Positions 1-6,382 of a DNA stretch of 12,666 nt are shown in pieces (position 1 is the stretch's first letter; each line of letters starts with the position of its first letter). The position numbers and the translations under genes are program-made. The DNA is from Bacillota bacterium (GTDB lineage: Bacteria; Bacillota; Clostridia; Christensenellales; CAG-138), in assembly GCA_023453725.1 (NCBI GenBank), contig JAEXTB010000230.1:1-12666 (forward strand). Reading direction: 5' to 3'. The notes under the pieces were generated by a model. It did no database searches and was not told the origin of the DNA. It worked only from the letters and a program-made list of their open reading frames with translations.

Positions 1-1125
1 GCTTTCAAACACACCCCGTGCGATCTCCCCGACCGTTTCGGGAGGCTTCATACCCCGGGAGGCGACATACTCCCGGATGCGCGCAGGCATATCGGAAGGT
101 TGATAGAAGCACTCATCGTCCGGATCAAATATCGGGCCGCAGGCAGGTGTTTTCTGTGCCAAGGCCGCAAGTTCCGCATATGAGTAACGCTCGCCCTGTT
201 CCGCCCAGCAGCGCCTGCATTCCTGTATGATCCACAGGCCCATCACGTTCTTTAAGAGCCGTATGGTATCCATCACGCCGCCCTCGTTGGCAAGGCCGTG
301 GTAGAAGGAACGCGCGTTGATGAGGGGACTTTCACATTCCGTCCCCACTATGGACCATGTCCCGCTGCTGATATAGGCAAATCGTGTAGAGGAGCCCGGC
401 ACCGCAGCCACTGCGGAAGCCGTATCATGTCCGCCCACCGCAAATACAGGCAGCGCCTCATATCCCATAGACTGCTTTAACTGCCCAAACCGCGAGCCGG
501 ATGGGACGATGGGCTGCAGCAGCTCCGTTGGGAAGCCGATTTTGTTTAAAAGCGGCATGGCCCAATTTTTCTCTTTTGGCGCATATGCCTGGGAAACGCT
601 TGCAAGCGTATATTCGGTACGCATTTCCCCGGTGAAAAAATAGTTGAGCGCGTCCGGCAAAAATAATACGCTTTTTGAAACGGATAATACCTCCGGCCGT
701 GCACAGCACATGTGCAGCCATTGGTAAAGTGTATTCATGCGGTTAAACTGCAGCCCGGTGAGCCGGTAAAGTTCCTGCGCAGAGATATACTGCTCCATTT
801 TCTCCACCATGCCCAATGTACGAGGGTCACGGTAGGTATGCGGCAGTTCCAGAAGCGCACCTGTCTTATCTAGCAGCACATAGTCGTTGCTCATCGAATC
901 GATGCCAATCGAAGAAGCGCCGCATGCGCGGGCTTTTAAAAGCCCCTGCTGCAGTTCATCAAATATATGCAGGATATCCCAGTAGAGCGCGCCGTTTACG
1001 GATATGGGCTGATTGACAAAACGGTGCAGCTCCTCCAGGGTGAGCCGCGCCCCATCAAAAGACGCGCGGAACAGCTTGCCGCCGGAAGCGCCGATATCGC
1101 AGGGAATTACAGTGCGCGTCTTCAT
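1..1125 (-). CDS. rhaB: Rhamnulokinase-type FGGY sugar kinase (3' end beyond window)
   Basis: Predicted to phosphorylate a ketose, classically L-rhamnulose at O1, with ATP in the cytoplasm. 375 residues are visible and roughly 100 C-terminal residues lie beyond base 1. The N-terminal phosphate loop is CDIGASGGK (residues 9-17). Next come GIDSMSNDYVLLD (74-86), YRDPR (98-102), TGLQFNRMNTLYQW (123-136), LPDALNYFFTG (156-166) and GGHDTASAVAAVPGSS (231-246), whose D234 is the expected catalytic base. AYISSGTWSIVGTE (250-263) and LKNVMGLWIIQECRR (291-305) are typical of rhamnulokinases rather than xylulokinases. The ATG at 1125 follows GAGGTG at a suitable distance and lies 11 nt after the aldolase stop, so the two are probably cotranslated. 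Kinase followed by class II aldolase is the RhaB/RhaD or FucK/FucA logic. The family call is firm. L-rhamnulose as substrate is an inference, because no RhaA isomerase is visible and the usual ASSGR loop reads ASGGK. Confidence 0.88.
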   Translation of the reverse strand, partial: MKTRTVIPCDIGASGGKLFRASFDGARLTLEELHRFVNQPISVNGALYWDILHIFDELQQGLLKARACGASSIGIDSMSNDYVLLDKTGALLELPHTYRDPRTLGMVEKMEQYISAQELYRLTGLQFNRMNTLYQWLHMCCARPEVLSVSKSVLFLPDALNYFFTGEMRTEYTLASVSQAYAPKEKNWAMPLLNKIGFPTELLQPIVPSGSRFGQLKQSMGYEALPVFAVGGHDTASAVAAVPGSSTRFAYISSGTWSIVGTECESPLINARSFYHGLANEGGVMDTIRLLKNVMGLWIIQECRRCWAEQGERYSYAELAALAQKTPACGPIFDPDDECFYQPSDMPARIREYVASRGMKPPETVGEIARGVFES

Positions 1126-1136
1126 GGCGCGCACCT

Positions 1137-1733
1137 CTACAGCAGCTTGCCAAGCAAATGGCACACGGCGTCCGCTTCCACGCGTTCCACGACGCTGAAC
1201 GCCTGCTCAATACTTTTGCCCACCGCAATTGTGCCATGGTACGGCAGCAGCGCGCAAAGGCCCGTCTTTTTGAGCTGCTCTCTGCGGGGCTCAAAATATT
1301 CATAGGCGCTTTCCGCAAGCTCCATGCTATACGCTTTCGCCTGATGTACAAGACCGGTTTCGCCCATTTTCAGCGTCGCCTCAGTAAGCTGCGGCACGGG
1401 TTTGCAAGCCGCGACAAACACCATGGTATAAAACGGATGCGCGTGTATGGAGCCGTTCACTTCCGGGATGTTCTTTAAGATCAGCGCGTGCATGCGGCTC
1501 TCGCGCGAGACGGCACCGGTGCCATCGAGCACATTACAGTCAAGATCCATCAGCAACGGTTCCTCAAGATCAAAACGGCAGTGCTTGATTTCGCTCATCA
1601 TGGAAGGGGTTACAAGCATGCGGTTTTCATCGACGCGCATGGCGAGATTGCCGCCCGCCGCGTTCGTGAGCCTGCGCTCCCAAAGATCTGTTGTCATTTC
1701 CAAAAGTTTTTTGCGTTCAGCCATGTATTGCAT
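1137..1733 (-). CDS. Class II (zinc) aldolase, FucA/RhaD/AraD-like
   Basis: Class II aldolase/adducin-family enzyme of 198 residues, slightly shorter than E. coli FucA (about 215). The family cleaves L-fuculose-1-P or L-rhamnulose-1-P type ketose phosphates to DHAP and a lactaldehyde-type aldehyde, or epimerises ribulose-5-P. Visible elements are the phosphate-binding segment NAAGGN (24-29), TPS (42-44), the candidate catalytic glutamate E78 in SRESRMH, zinc ligands H97 and H99 in HAHPFY, and the third zinc ligand H166 in PYHGT. All catalytic residues expected of the family seem present. The ATG at 1733 is preferred over the one at 1724 because AAAGGTGG ends 9 nt before it. That ribosome binding site lies inside the last codons of pfkB, and only 4 nt separate the two genes, so translational coupling is likely. 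A ketose-1-phosphate made by the adjacent rhamnulokinase-type enzyme is the natural substrate candidate. Aldolase rather than epimerase activity is inferred from context. Confidence 0.87.
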   Translation of the reverse strand: MQYMAERKKLLEMTTDLWERRLTNAAGGNLAMRVDENRMLVTPSMMSEIKHCRFDLEEPLLMDLDCNVLDGTGAVSRESRMHALILKNIPEVNGSIHAHPFYTMVFVAACKPVPQLTEATLKMGETGLVHQAKAYSMELAESAYEYFEPRREQLKKTGLCALLPYHGTIAVGKSIEQAFSVVERVEADAVCHLLGKLL

Positions 1734-1737
1734 ATTG

Positions 1738-2679
1738 TTAAACCACCTTTTGTACGTTTATGGTATCCACAAGCGCAAGCACCCGCGCTTTATTTAAGCC
1801 CACCGTGCGTTCGCTTTCCGCCTCAGCGCCGCCACATGCCGCAGCGAACCGGAGCGTATCTTCCGGCGTCATACCGTTCTGCATCCCGTAAATAAGGCCA
1901 GAAAGGTACGCATCCCCACAGCCGATGGTATTCTGAACCTCCACCTGTGCGGCACTTACCTTATAGTAATGCGAACCGTACCGCACAATGCTGCCCTCTC
2001 CGCCCATGGAAACGGCAACAACAGAAATGCGGTATGGCGCAAGGCTTTCGATTGCGGCAATGATATCCTGCTCTGTTTGTACAGGCAGTTTTGTCAGCTC
2101 CGCAAGCTCATGCACGTTTGGCTTAATGAGATAGGGAGAACGTTTGACGCACTCCTCCAGGCTCTTACCGCTTGCGTCGAGAAGCACTTTTGCATCGTTT
2201 TGCTTTGCGGCCTCAAACAGCGCAGCCTGCAGGGATACGCCCTTATTGTCCGTAAAATTCGAGGCATCCCCGGAAATCACCACAAACGCGACACCCGAAA
2301 GAAGCTCCCGGTATACTTCCAGAAATGCCGCAAGCGTCTCCTGCGTGAGTTCCGGCCCTTTTGTGGAAATGAGCGTGCAGTTCTTTTCCCCATCGATGAG
2401 TGCGTAGTTGGTGCGGGATTCTCCACCCTTTGGCGTATAAAATCGGCAGACGACGCCTTCATCCTCCAGGATGTTGACGAGTTCTTCCCCGGTACGGCCC
2501 ATGACAATGCCTGTTGCGATATTCGCTACGCCAAGGTCCGCAAGGTTGTAGGAAATATGTGTGCCTTTCCCGCCGATGCAGCGTTCCGAGCGGGACACCC
2601 GGTTCGTTGTATTGAATGCGAAGGAATCTACGAACAACAGCAGATCCATTGCGGGATTAAGTGTGACAGTCAGTATCAT
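1738..2679 (-). CDS. PfkB-family sugar-phosphate kinase (1-phosphofructokinase / tagatose-6-P kinase branch)
   Basis: Ribokinase-fold kinase of 313 residues that resembles LacC/FruK, which phosphorylate a ketohexose phosphate to the bisphosphate. The N-terminus ILTVTLNPAMD is the hallmark of this branch. Signature 1 is IGGKGTHISYNLADLG (35-50). An LIKPNVHELAEL segment (184-195) and VSMGGEGS (223-230) follow, and signature 2 is NTIGCGDAYLSG (250-261) with catalytic base D256. Two signature positions deviate: GGKG-x-N reads GGKGTH, and GAGD reads GCGD. The chosen start is the ATG at 2679, with GAGGGAG 6 nt upstream. A GTG at 2697 would extend the frame by six residues but would include that ribosome binding site. 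The gene follows an unusual 105-nt gap with two hairpins and is nearly fused to the aldolase. Possible role: generating a bisphosphate or activating a ketose phosphate. The substrate cannot be assigned. Confidence 0.88.
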   Translation of the reverse strand: MILTVTLNPAMDLLLFVDSFAFNTTNRVSRSERCIGGKGTHISYNLADLGVANIATGIVMGRTGEELVNILEDEGVVCRFYTPKGGESRTNYALIDGEKNCTLISTKGPELTQETLAAFLEVYRELLSGVAFVVISGDASNFTDNKGVSLQAALFEAAKQNDAKVLLDASGKSLEECVKRSPYLIKPNVHELAELTKLPVQTEQDIIAAIESLAPYRISVVAVSMGGEGSIVRYGSHYYKVSAAQVEVQNTIGCGDAYLSGLIYGMQNGMTPEDTLRFAAACGGAEAESERTVGLNKARVLALVDTINVQKVV

Positions 2680-2690
2680 TGCTGCTCCCT

Positions 2691-2710
2691 CGGGCACAGG
2701 GCCGTGCCCG
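2691..2710 (-). other. Perfect 7-bp hairpin abutting the pfkB ribosome binding site
   Basis: CGGGCAC (2691-2697) and GTGCCCG (2704-2710) form a perfect GC-rich stem with a 6-nt loop. On the minus-strand transcript the stem ends directly at the GAGGGAG ribosome binding site of the PfkB kinase. There is no T run, so it is not an intrinsic terminator. It may affect mRNA stability or translation, which is an inference. Confidence 0.6.
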
Positions 2711-2720
2711 TATATTCAGA

Positions 2721-2750
2721 TGGCCGCCCGCCCGAATTGGCAAGCGGCCA
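2721..2750 (-). other. Second intercistronic hairpin between dehydrogenase and pfkB
   Basis: TGGCCGC (2721-2727) pairs perfectly with GCGGCCA (2744-2750). An additional GCC/GGC pairing is possible inside, separated by small internal loops. It lies 10 nt from the 2691-2710 hairpin. No T tract follows on the minus strand, so it is more likely an mRNA processing or stability element than a terminator. The rest of the 2680-2784 gap shows no convincing promoter. Confidence 0.5.
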
Positions 2751-2784
2751 CCCGTGTTTGAACTCACTGGTATGTGGAATAAGG

Positions 2785-3843
2785 TTAGAAGTACACGCGT
2801 TCCTTCAGTTCCGGACAGACAAACACCTTTACAAGGCTCTTGTTGGCGCGGATCTCTTTGAGCGCGTCTTCGAGTTCTGCAAGCGGTACCGCCATAGAGT
2901 ACATAAGCTCCGGCTTGATGATGCCGTACTCCAATAACGTAATGGCCTCGCCCCAGTTGTTGCCTATGCCCGCGCAGGAACCGCTGACCTTCTTTTCGCC
3001 TAAGACAAATTCCTTGGGCTCAAGCGGTATGGTCTGGCCTTCGCCGACGATACCGAACGCCTCGAGCTTGCCGCCGCGGCGAAGCATTTTGAACGCTTGC
3101 TCATAGGTTTCCGGCGTTCCGACGGATTCGATAACAAAGTCGACACCAATGCCGTTTGTAAGCCGCTTGACTTCAGCCACCGGATCGGGCGTTTCGTTGA
3201 TATCGATAACATAGTCCGCGCCCATTTTCTTTGCCGCTTCGAGCCTTGCTTTGCCGCGGCCGATGACGATGACAGGAGCACAAGCGCGCGCTTTTGCAAG
3301 CGCCGCGTGCAGGATGCCAAGGCCGCAGCCAATGATGGCGACGCTGGAGCCGATAGGGGCATCCATGCGCTGTGCGGCGTGGATCACGGCAGTGAGGGGT
3401 TCCACAAACGCCGCAGTATAATCATCCATGGAATCAGGCAGCTTGTAACAGTTTTTCCAGGGCGCTTTTACGTATTCCGCAAAGCCGCCGTCGGTGTGTA
3501 TGCCAAGCTGGGTGAACGTCTCACAAAGGAGCCCGTCTCCGCGACGACAGAAGTAGCAGGTACCGCAGGTAATGCAGATATCCACCGCCACGCGGTCGCC
3601 AACTTTGAGGCCTTTGGCGTTTTTGCCGACTTTTGCGACTTCACCCCAGAATTCGTGACCCGTGATCATGGGGAGCTTATCCGCAGCATATTTGCCGGTA
3701 TAAATGCTCCAGTCCGAGCCGCAGATGCCGCAGACCTTCACTTTAATGAGCGCTTCATCCTCATTAATCTCAGGAATGGGGACATCGACGTATTCCATTT
3801 GATAGGGGGCTTTGACGACCTGCGCCTTCATGGTTTCAGGCAT
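2785..3843 (-). CDS. Zinc-dependent medium-chain dehydrogenase (sorbitol/threonine dehydrogenase-like)
   Basis: MDR-superfamily dehydrogenase of 352 residues, the usual length. It is expected to oxidise a secondary alcohol of a polyol or sugar with NAD(P), or to run in reverse. Catalytic zinc ligands are C41 in CGICGSD, H63/E64 in TGHEFWGEV and E148 in FVEPL. The structural zinc site has C93, C96, C99 and C107 in CGTCYFCRRGDGLLC. The Rossmann motif is GCGLGILHA (172-180), and a putative cofactor-specificity segment, VIVIGRGKARLEAA (191-204), follows. The ATG at 3843 follows a strong AGGAGG (spacing 10), which sits in the 17-nt gap after the isomerase gene; the in-frame ATG at 3831 is farther from it. 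Its place between an isomerase and a sugar-phosphate kinase suggests polyol-to-ketose interconversion in the pathway. The family is certain. The substrate is not. Confidence 0.93.
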   Translation of the reverse strand: MPETMKAQVVKAPYQMEYVDVPIPEINEDEALIKVKVCGICGSDWSIYTGKYAADKLPMITGHEFWGEVAKVGKNAKGLKVGDRVAVDICITCGTCYFCRRGDGLLCETFTQLGIHTDGGFAEYVKAPWKNCYKLPDSMDDYTAAFVEPLTAVIHAAQRMDAPIGSSVAIIGCGLGILHAALAKARACAPVIVIGRGKARLEAAKKMGADYVIDINETPDPVAEVKRLTNGIGVDFVIESVGTPETYEQAFKMLRRGGKLEAFGIVGEGQTIPLEPKEFVLGEKKVSGSCAGIGNNWGEAITLLEYGIIKPELMYSMAVPLAELEDALKEIRANKSLVKVFVCPELKERVYF

Positions 3844-3860
3844 ATGATCCGCACCTCCTC

Positions 3861-4844
3861 TTAATCTCTGGGGTTGTTAAATATCTTATCGCGGCGGCCT
3901 TCATAAGGCGCTTTGATGATGAGCGACTTGAGATAGGGCGCGACCTTCTCTACGCCATCGCCAACAGACATGGTGACGTCTTCATGCTCGTAGCTCAACA
4001 CATAGTCGTAACCGACGAGGGAGAGCTCGGTGATGACCTTCTTCCAGGGTACACTGCCCCAGCCGGGGATGCGGAAGCGGAACGCACGGTCGATGCGCTG
4101 CCAGTCGCCCTGCATCAGGATACCGCCGCGCTGGATGTTGTGCTCCACAATTTCGCCGTCCTTGGCATGCACGTGGAATATCCTGTCGCCGAGTTCGTCG
4201 ATGAAGTTTTCAACCCTGAGGCCAAGGTAAATAAGGTTTGCCGGATCAAGGTTGAAGCCCAGGCAGGGATGGTTATCTACAAGCTCGATGGCACGCTTGG
4301 CCGTATGGATGTCATAGATCATGTTGTTGGGATGGGGTTCCACAGCGAACTTCACGCCATACTCCTTGAACTTGTCGAGTATGGGCAGGAAAAGGTCGCG
4401 GAATTCCTCTTCCATCTTGCTCCAGCCATCGGCGCTGGGGAACGGGAAGTACCTGCCCCAGTTGGTGACGCCGGTGAAGCCGTTGACAACGGGGACTTCC
4501 AAAGCGTTTGCGGCGCGGGCGGTCTTTAAGAGGTTCTCCGTGCCGTATTTGATCTTTTCTTCCTTGGTGCCCTTGAAGAGCTTATCCGTATCCTCGGTGT
4601 GGGGGCCCAGGATCAACAGGGAGTCCGCATGGTTCGAGAGGCCGGAAATGGTAACGCCGTGGCTTAGGAGCATCTTTTTAAGCGCTTCCGCCTTGCCGGG
4701 GTTGAGGATATCCTCACAGTCGAACTGCTCGCAGCCGCTGTAGGCGGGGATTTCCATCATTTCATAGCCGTGGGTCTCCATGATCTTCGCGACTTCTTCC
4801 AGGGACAGATGCGCGTAGTTCGCAGCAAAAAAACCAAGTTTCAT
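3861..4844 (-). CDS. Sugar (phosphate) isomerase/epimerase, xylose-isomerase-like TIM barrel
   Basis: AP_endonuc_2-type TIM-barrel protein of 327 residues, related to D-tagatose/allulose 3-epimerases, IolE/IolI and many sugar isomerases. Candidate divalent-metal ligands are E169 in AVEPHP, D200 in FNLDPANL, H226 in FHVHAKDGE and E286 in LSYEHED, a complete set for the fold. The C-terminal block GDGVEKVAPYLKSLI matches the end of such isomerases. The start at 4844 has AGGAGG about 7 nt upstream. It lies 33 nt downstream of the oxidoreductase gene and 17 nt upstream of the dehydrogenase gene, so it is part of the operon. Probable role: interconverting epimers or aldose/ketose forms to make the ketose used by the kinase. 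The fold also includes lyases and the metal-dependent C-glycoside-cleaving enzymes, so isomerase activity is an inference. Confidence 0.88.
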   Translation of the reverse strand: MKLGFFAANYAHLSLEEVAKIMETHGYEMMEIPAYSGCEQFDCEDILNPGKAEALKKMLLSHGVTISGLSNHADSLLILGPHTEDTDKLFKGTKEEKIKYGTENLLKTARAANALEVPVVNGFTGVTNWGRYFPFPSADGWSKMEEEFRDLFLPILDKFKEYGVKFAVEPHPNNMIYDIHTAKRAIELVDNHPCLGFNLDPANLIYLGLRVENFIDELGDRIFHVHAKDGEIVEHNIQRGGILMQGDWQRIDRAFRFRIPGWGSVPWKKVITELSLVGYDYVLSYEHEDVTMSVGDGVEKVAPYLKSLIIKAPYEGRRDKIFNNPRD

Positions 4845-4877
4845 ATTCTTTCCTCCTGTCTCTTTCGCTTCTATTGA

Positions 4878-6125
4878 TCAGGTATGCTTTGCCTTCAACT
4901 GGCCAAATTCTTTCCTCGTCTGCACGAGCACGTCGGTATAGTGCTTGTTGTACGTGCAGCAGCCGATCTCACGCTGGCGGATCAAAAGCTCCAGGCAGTT
5001 GTCGCATACGGTGCACCACTTGATGTCTGCCTCGTTGCCTTCGCGCAGCTTCTTGGGGAGGAACGGATCCGCAAAGGACTGCCTGCCCATCGCCACCATA
5101 TCCACCTTGTTTTCATTGATGAACTTTGCGCCGTAGTGGAACATGCTGTTGTTTTCCGGTTCCACGGCGAGGATGCCGTTTTTGCCGTTGCGGAATACAG
5201 AATAGTTGGAACCGATGATGACGGTTTCCGGCTTGACGGCCTTCTTGAATTCCTTGGCCCATGTGGTGTGCAGGAAAGCAAAGTAAGCTGCCTTGCGTTC
5301 AGCCTGCGTAATGGAGGTGGTGATGGACGGGCTGCCGCCGGACTGTACAAAGTACTGCGCGCCGCGTTCTTCAAGGCCCTTCAAGAGCGCAATGGGTTCC
5401 GTCAGATCGATAATCGGAGAATCCGGGCCTTCCGTACCAAAGCCGCCGGGGAAGCCTTCCCACGCGGAAACCTTGGAACCGATGAGGAAGTTGGGATCAT
5501 TGATTTCCTTCTGTACGCGCTCATAGAGTTCGTATGCAAACCGGCTGCGGTTTTCCCAGGAGCCGCCATACTTCCACTTGCGGTCGTTATAGGGACGGAG
5601 GATCTGGGAGCCAAGGTAGCCGTGGCAGAGCTTCAGGTCTACGCCGTCGGCACCCGCGTCATACGCGATGCGCGCGGCCATCACAAACTGATCCATGATG
5701 TGCTCGACATCCGCTTCCGTCATCAGTTCGCCGCCAAAGCCGGGCAGCGGCTTTACGGTGACGCGGCGGGAGAATTCCGGGTTGCTCAGTTCGCCCGAGT
5801 GGGTCAGCTGAAATACAAGCAGCGCGTTGGGGTTCAACGCCTTCAGGTCGCGTACGAATTTTGCAAGCGGCTTTGCGTTCTTGGGCATGATGGAAAGCTG
5901 GTTGAGACGGCTGCGGCATTCATCCGTTACCGTGATGGCCTCGAGCGTGATGACGCCCGATTCGCCCTTAAACAGGTTAGCGTAGCGTTCTACCGTGAGT
6001 TCGGAAGGATTGCCGTCCGCATCCGCATCCGTACATTCCATTGCCTGCACAAAAAACCGGTTGGGGCTTGTGCGGTTGCCGATCCGTATGGGCGAAAGGA
6101 GTATGTCTTTGTAATTTTCCTGCAT
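4878..6125 (-). CDS. NADH:flavin oxidoreductase / old yellow enzyme-type TIM barrel with 4Fe-4S cysteines
   Basis: FMN-binding TIM-barrel oxidoreductase of the OYE / 2,4-dienoyl-CoA-reductase group, 415 residues. Family marks are the N-terminal LLSPIRIGNRTSPNRF (9-24), VFQLTHSGELS (104-114), GADGVDLKLCHGYLGSQIL (158-176), the YGGSWENRSRF block (186-196) and a phosphate-binding end, VDMVAMGRQSFADP (341-354). Cysteines C371, C374 and C377 (CTVCDNC), then C389/C390, match the Fe-S motif of the multi-domain members. However, the protein ends 25 residues later, so the C-terminal FAD/NAD(P) domain of those roughly 650-residue enzymes is absent. The ATG at 6125 follows AGAGGGA. It is the first gene of the minus-strand operon, 168 nt from the predicted transcription start. 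It may reduce an unsaturated or keto sugar derivative. That role is inferred from context only. Confidence 0.9.
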   Translation of the reverse strand: MQENYKDILLSPIRIGNRTSPNRFFVQAMECTDADADGNPSELTVERYANLFKGESGVITLEAITVTDECRSRLNQLSIMPKNAKPLAKFVRDLKALNPNALLVFQLTHSGELSNPEFSRRVTVKPLPGFGGELMTEADVEHIMDQFVMAARIAYDAGADGVDLKLCHGYLGSQILRPYNDRKWKYGGSWENRSRFAYELYERVQKEINDPNFLIGSKVSAWEGFPGGFGTEGPDSPIIDLTEPIALLKGLEERGAQYFVQSGGSPSITTSITQAERKAAYFAFLHTTWAKEFKKAVKPETVIIGSNYSVFRNGKNGILAVEPENNSMFHYGAKFINENKVDMVAMGRQSFADPFLPKKLREGNEADIKWCTVCDNCLELLIRQREIGCCTYNKHYTDVLVQTRKEFGQLKAKHT

Positions 6126-6237
6126 GTTCGTTCCCTCTTTCTTGTTTTATTGCATCAAACCCGGATGTGGGGAAAAGCTTTCTCGGGAAATTTATCGTTT
6201 TAACGTACCAACATCTATGCTTTTGTAAACCGGCAGC

Positions 6238-6281
6238 AGTATTCAAGGGAAAATGACATTTTAATGTGGATAATACTCAAG
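6238..6281 (-). repeat. Imperfect direct repeat in the operon leader
   Basis: Read on the minus strand, CTTGAGTATT (6272-6281) recurs as CTTGAATACT (6238-6247), 8 of 10 bases identical and 34 bp apart. Both lie in the untranslated leader of the oxidoreductase operon. The first copy is one half of the 6272-6287 dyad. The role is unknown and chance is possible in AT-rich DNA. Confidence 0.3.
6250..6262. promoter_or_regulatory. Perfect inverted repeat AAAATGACATTTT
   Basis: Six-base arms AAAATG and CATTTT around a single central A, inside the leader of the minus-strand operon about 30-43 nt after the predicted start. It could be a protein-binding dyad or a weak hairpin. A site this AT-rich can arise by chance. 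Confidence 0.3.
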
Positions 6282-6287
6282 AATATT
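6272..6287. promoter_or_regulatory. 16-bp dyad just downstream of the operon promoter
   Basis: AATACTCAAGAATATT has matching bases at six of eight positions per half-site (AATA-TC--GA-TATT on the minus strand). It covers roughly +6 to +21 of the predicted transcript, where a repressor would block elongation or promoter clearance. It is an alternative operator candidate to the TTGA/TCAA dyads. Confidence 0.35.
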
Positions 6288-6300
6288 TTGTACAGGACAA
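6288..6300. promoter_or_regulatory. TTGT-N5-ACAA dyad at the predicted transcription start
   Basis: TTGTACAGGACAA has perfect 4-base arms with a 5-bp spacer, the same architecture as TTGAACGTGTCAA centred 28 bp away (9 of 13 bases identical). It overlaps the end of the -10 box and the predicted start point, so it may be a second, weaker operator copy. Confidence 0.35.
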
Positions 6301-6328
6301 GTGTATAACAGTTTTTTGAACGTGTCAA
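6300..6328 (-). promoter_or_regulatory. Predicted promoter of the oxidoreductase-isomerase-kinase operon
   Basis: On the minus strand a perfect -35 box TTGACA (6328-6323), a 17-nt spacer and the -10 box TACACT (6305-6300) predict a start near 6293. An overlapping reading uses TGTTATACA as an extended -10 with a shorter spacer. This is the only good promoter between the regulator stop and the oxidoreductase start, leaving a 168-nt leader. No T-tailed terminator separates it from the regulator gene, so read-through from the regulator is also possible. Confidence 0.65.
6316..6328. promoter_or_regulatory. Candidate operator TTGA-ACGTG-TCAA over the -35 box
   Basis: TTGAACGTGTCAA has perfect TTGA/TCAA arms and covers the -35 box of the minus-strand operon. 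Its core GAACGTGTCA is identical to 8781-8790, near the start of the divergent deoC-like operon. Those two regions flank the LacI-type regulator gene, which makes this the best candidate binding site for that regulator. Binding is an inference. Confidence 0.45.
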
Positions 6329-6382
6329 TCCTAAATCATATGTTGCTGCAATTTCGTTACCAGCCCATTACCTGCTGAAAAC

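Noticed and set aside
3861..6125. C-glycoside cleavage system (isomerase-like fold plus oxidoreductase)
   Set aside because: Known systems of that kind need a small partner subunit and a Gfo/Idh-type or FAD-type sugar oxidase. Neither is seen here, so the resemblance is only at fold level.
4884..6203. Long plus-strand reading frame of 439 codons opposite the oxidoreductase gene
   Set aside because: It is the antisense shadow of a gene with clear OYE motifs. It has no ribosome binding site and no recognisable domain. The same holds for the plus-strand frames at 1969-2937 and 3097-3864.
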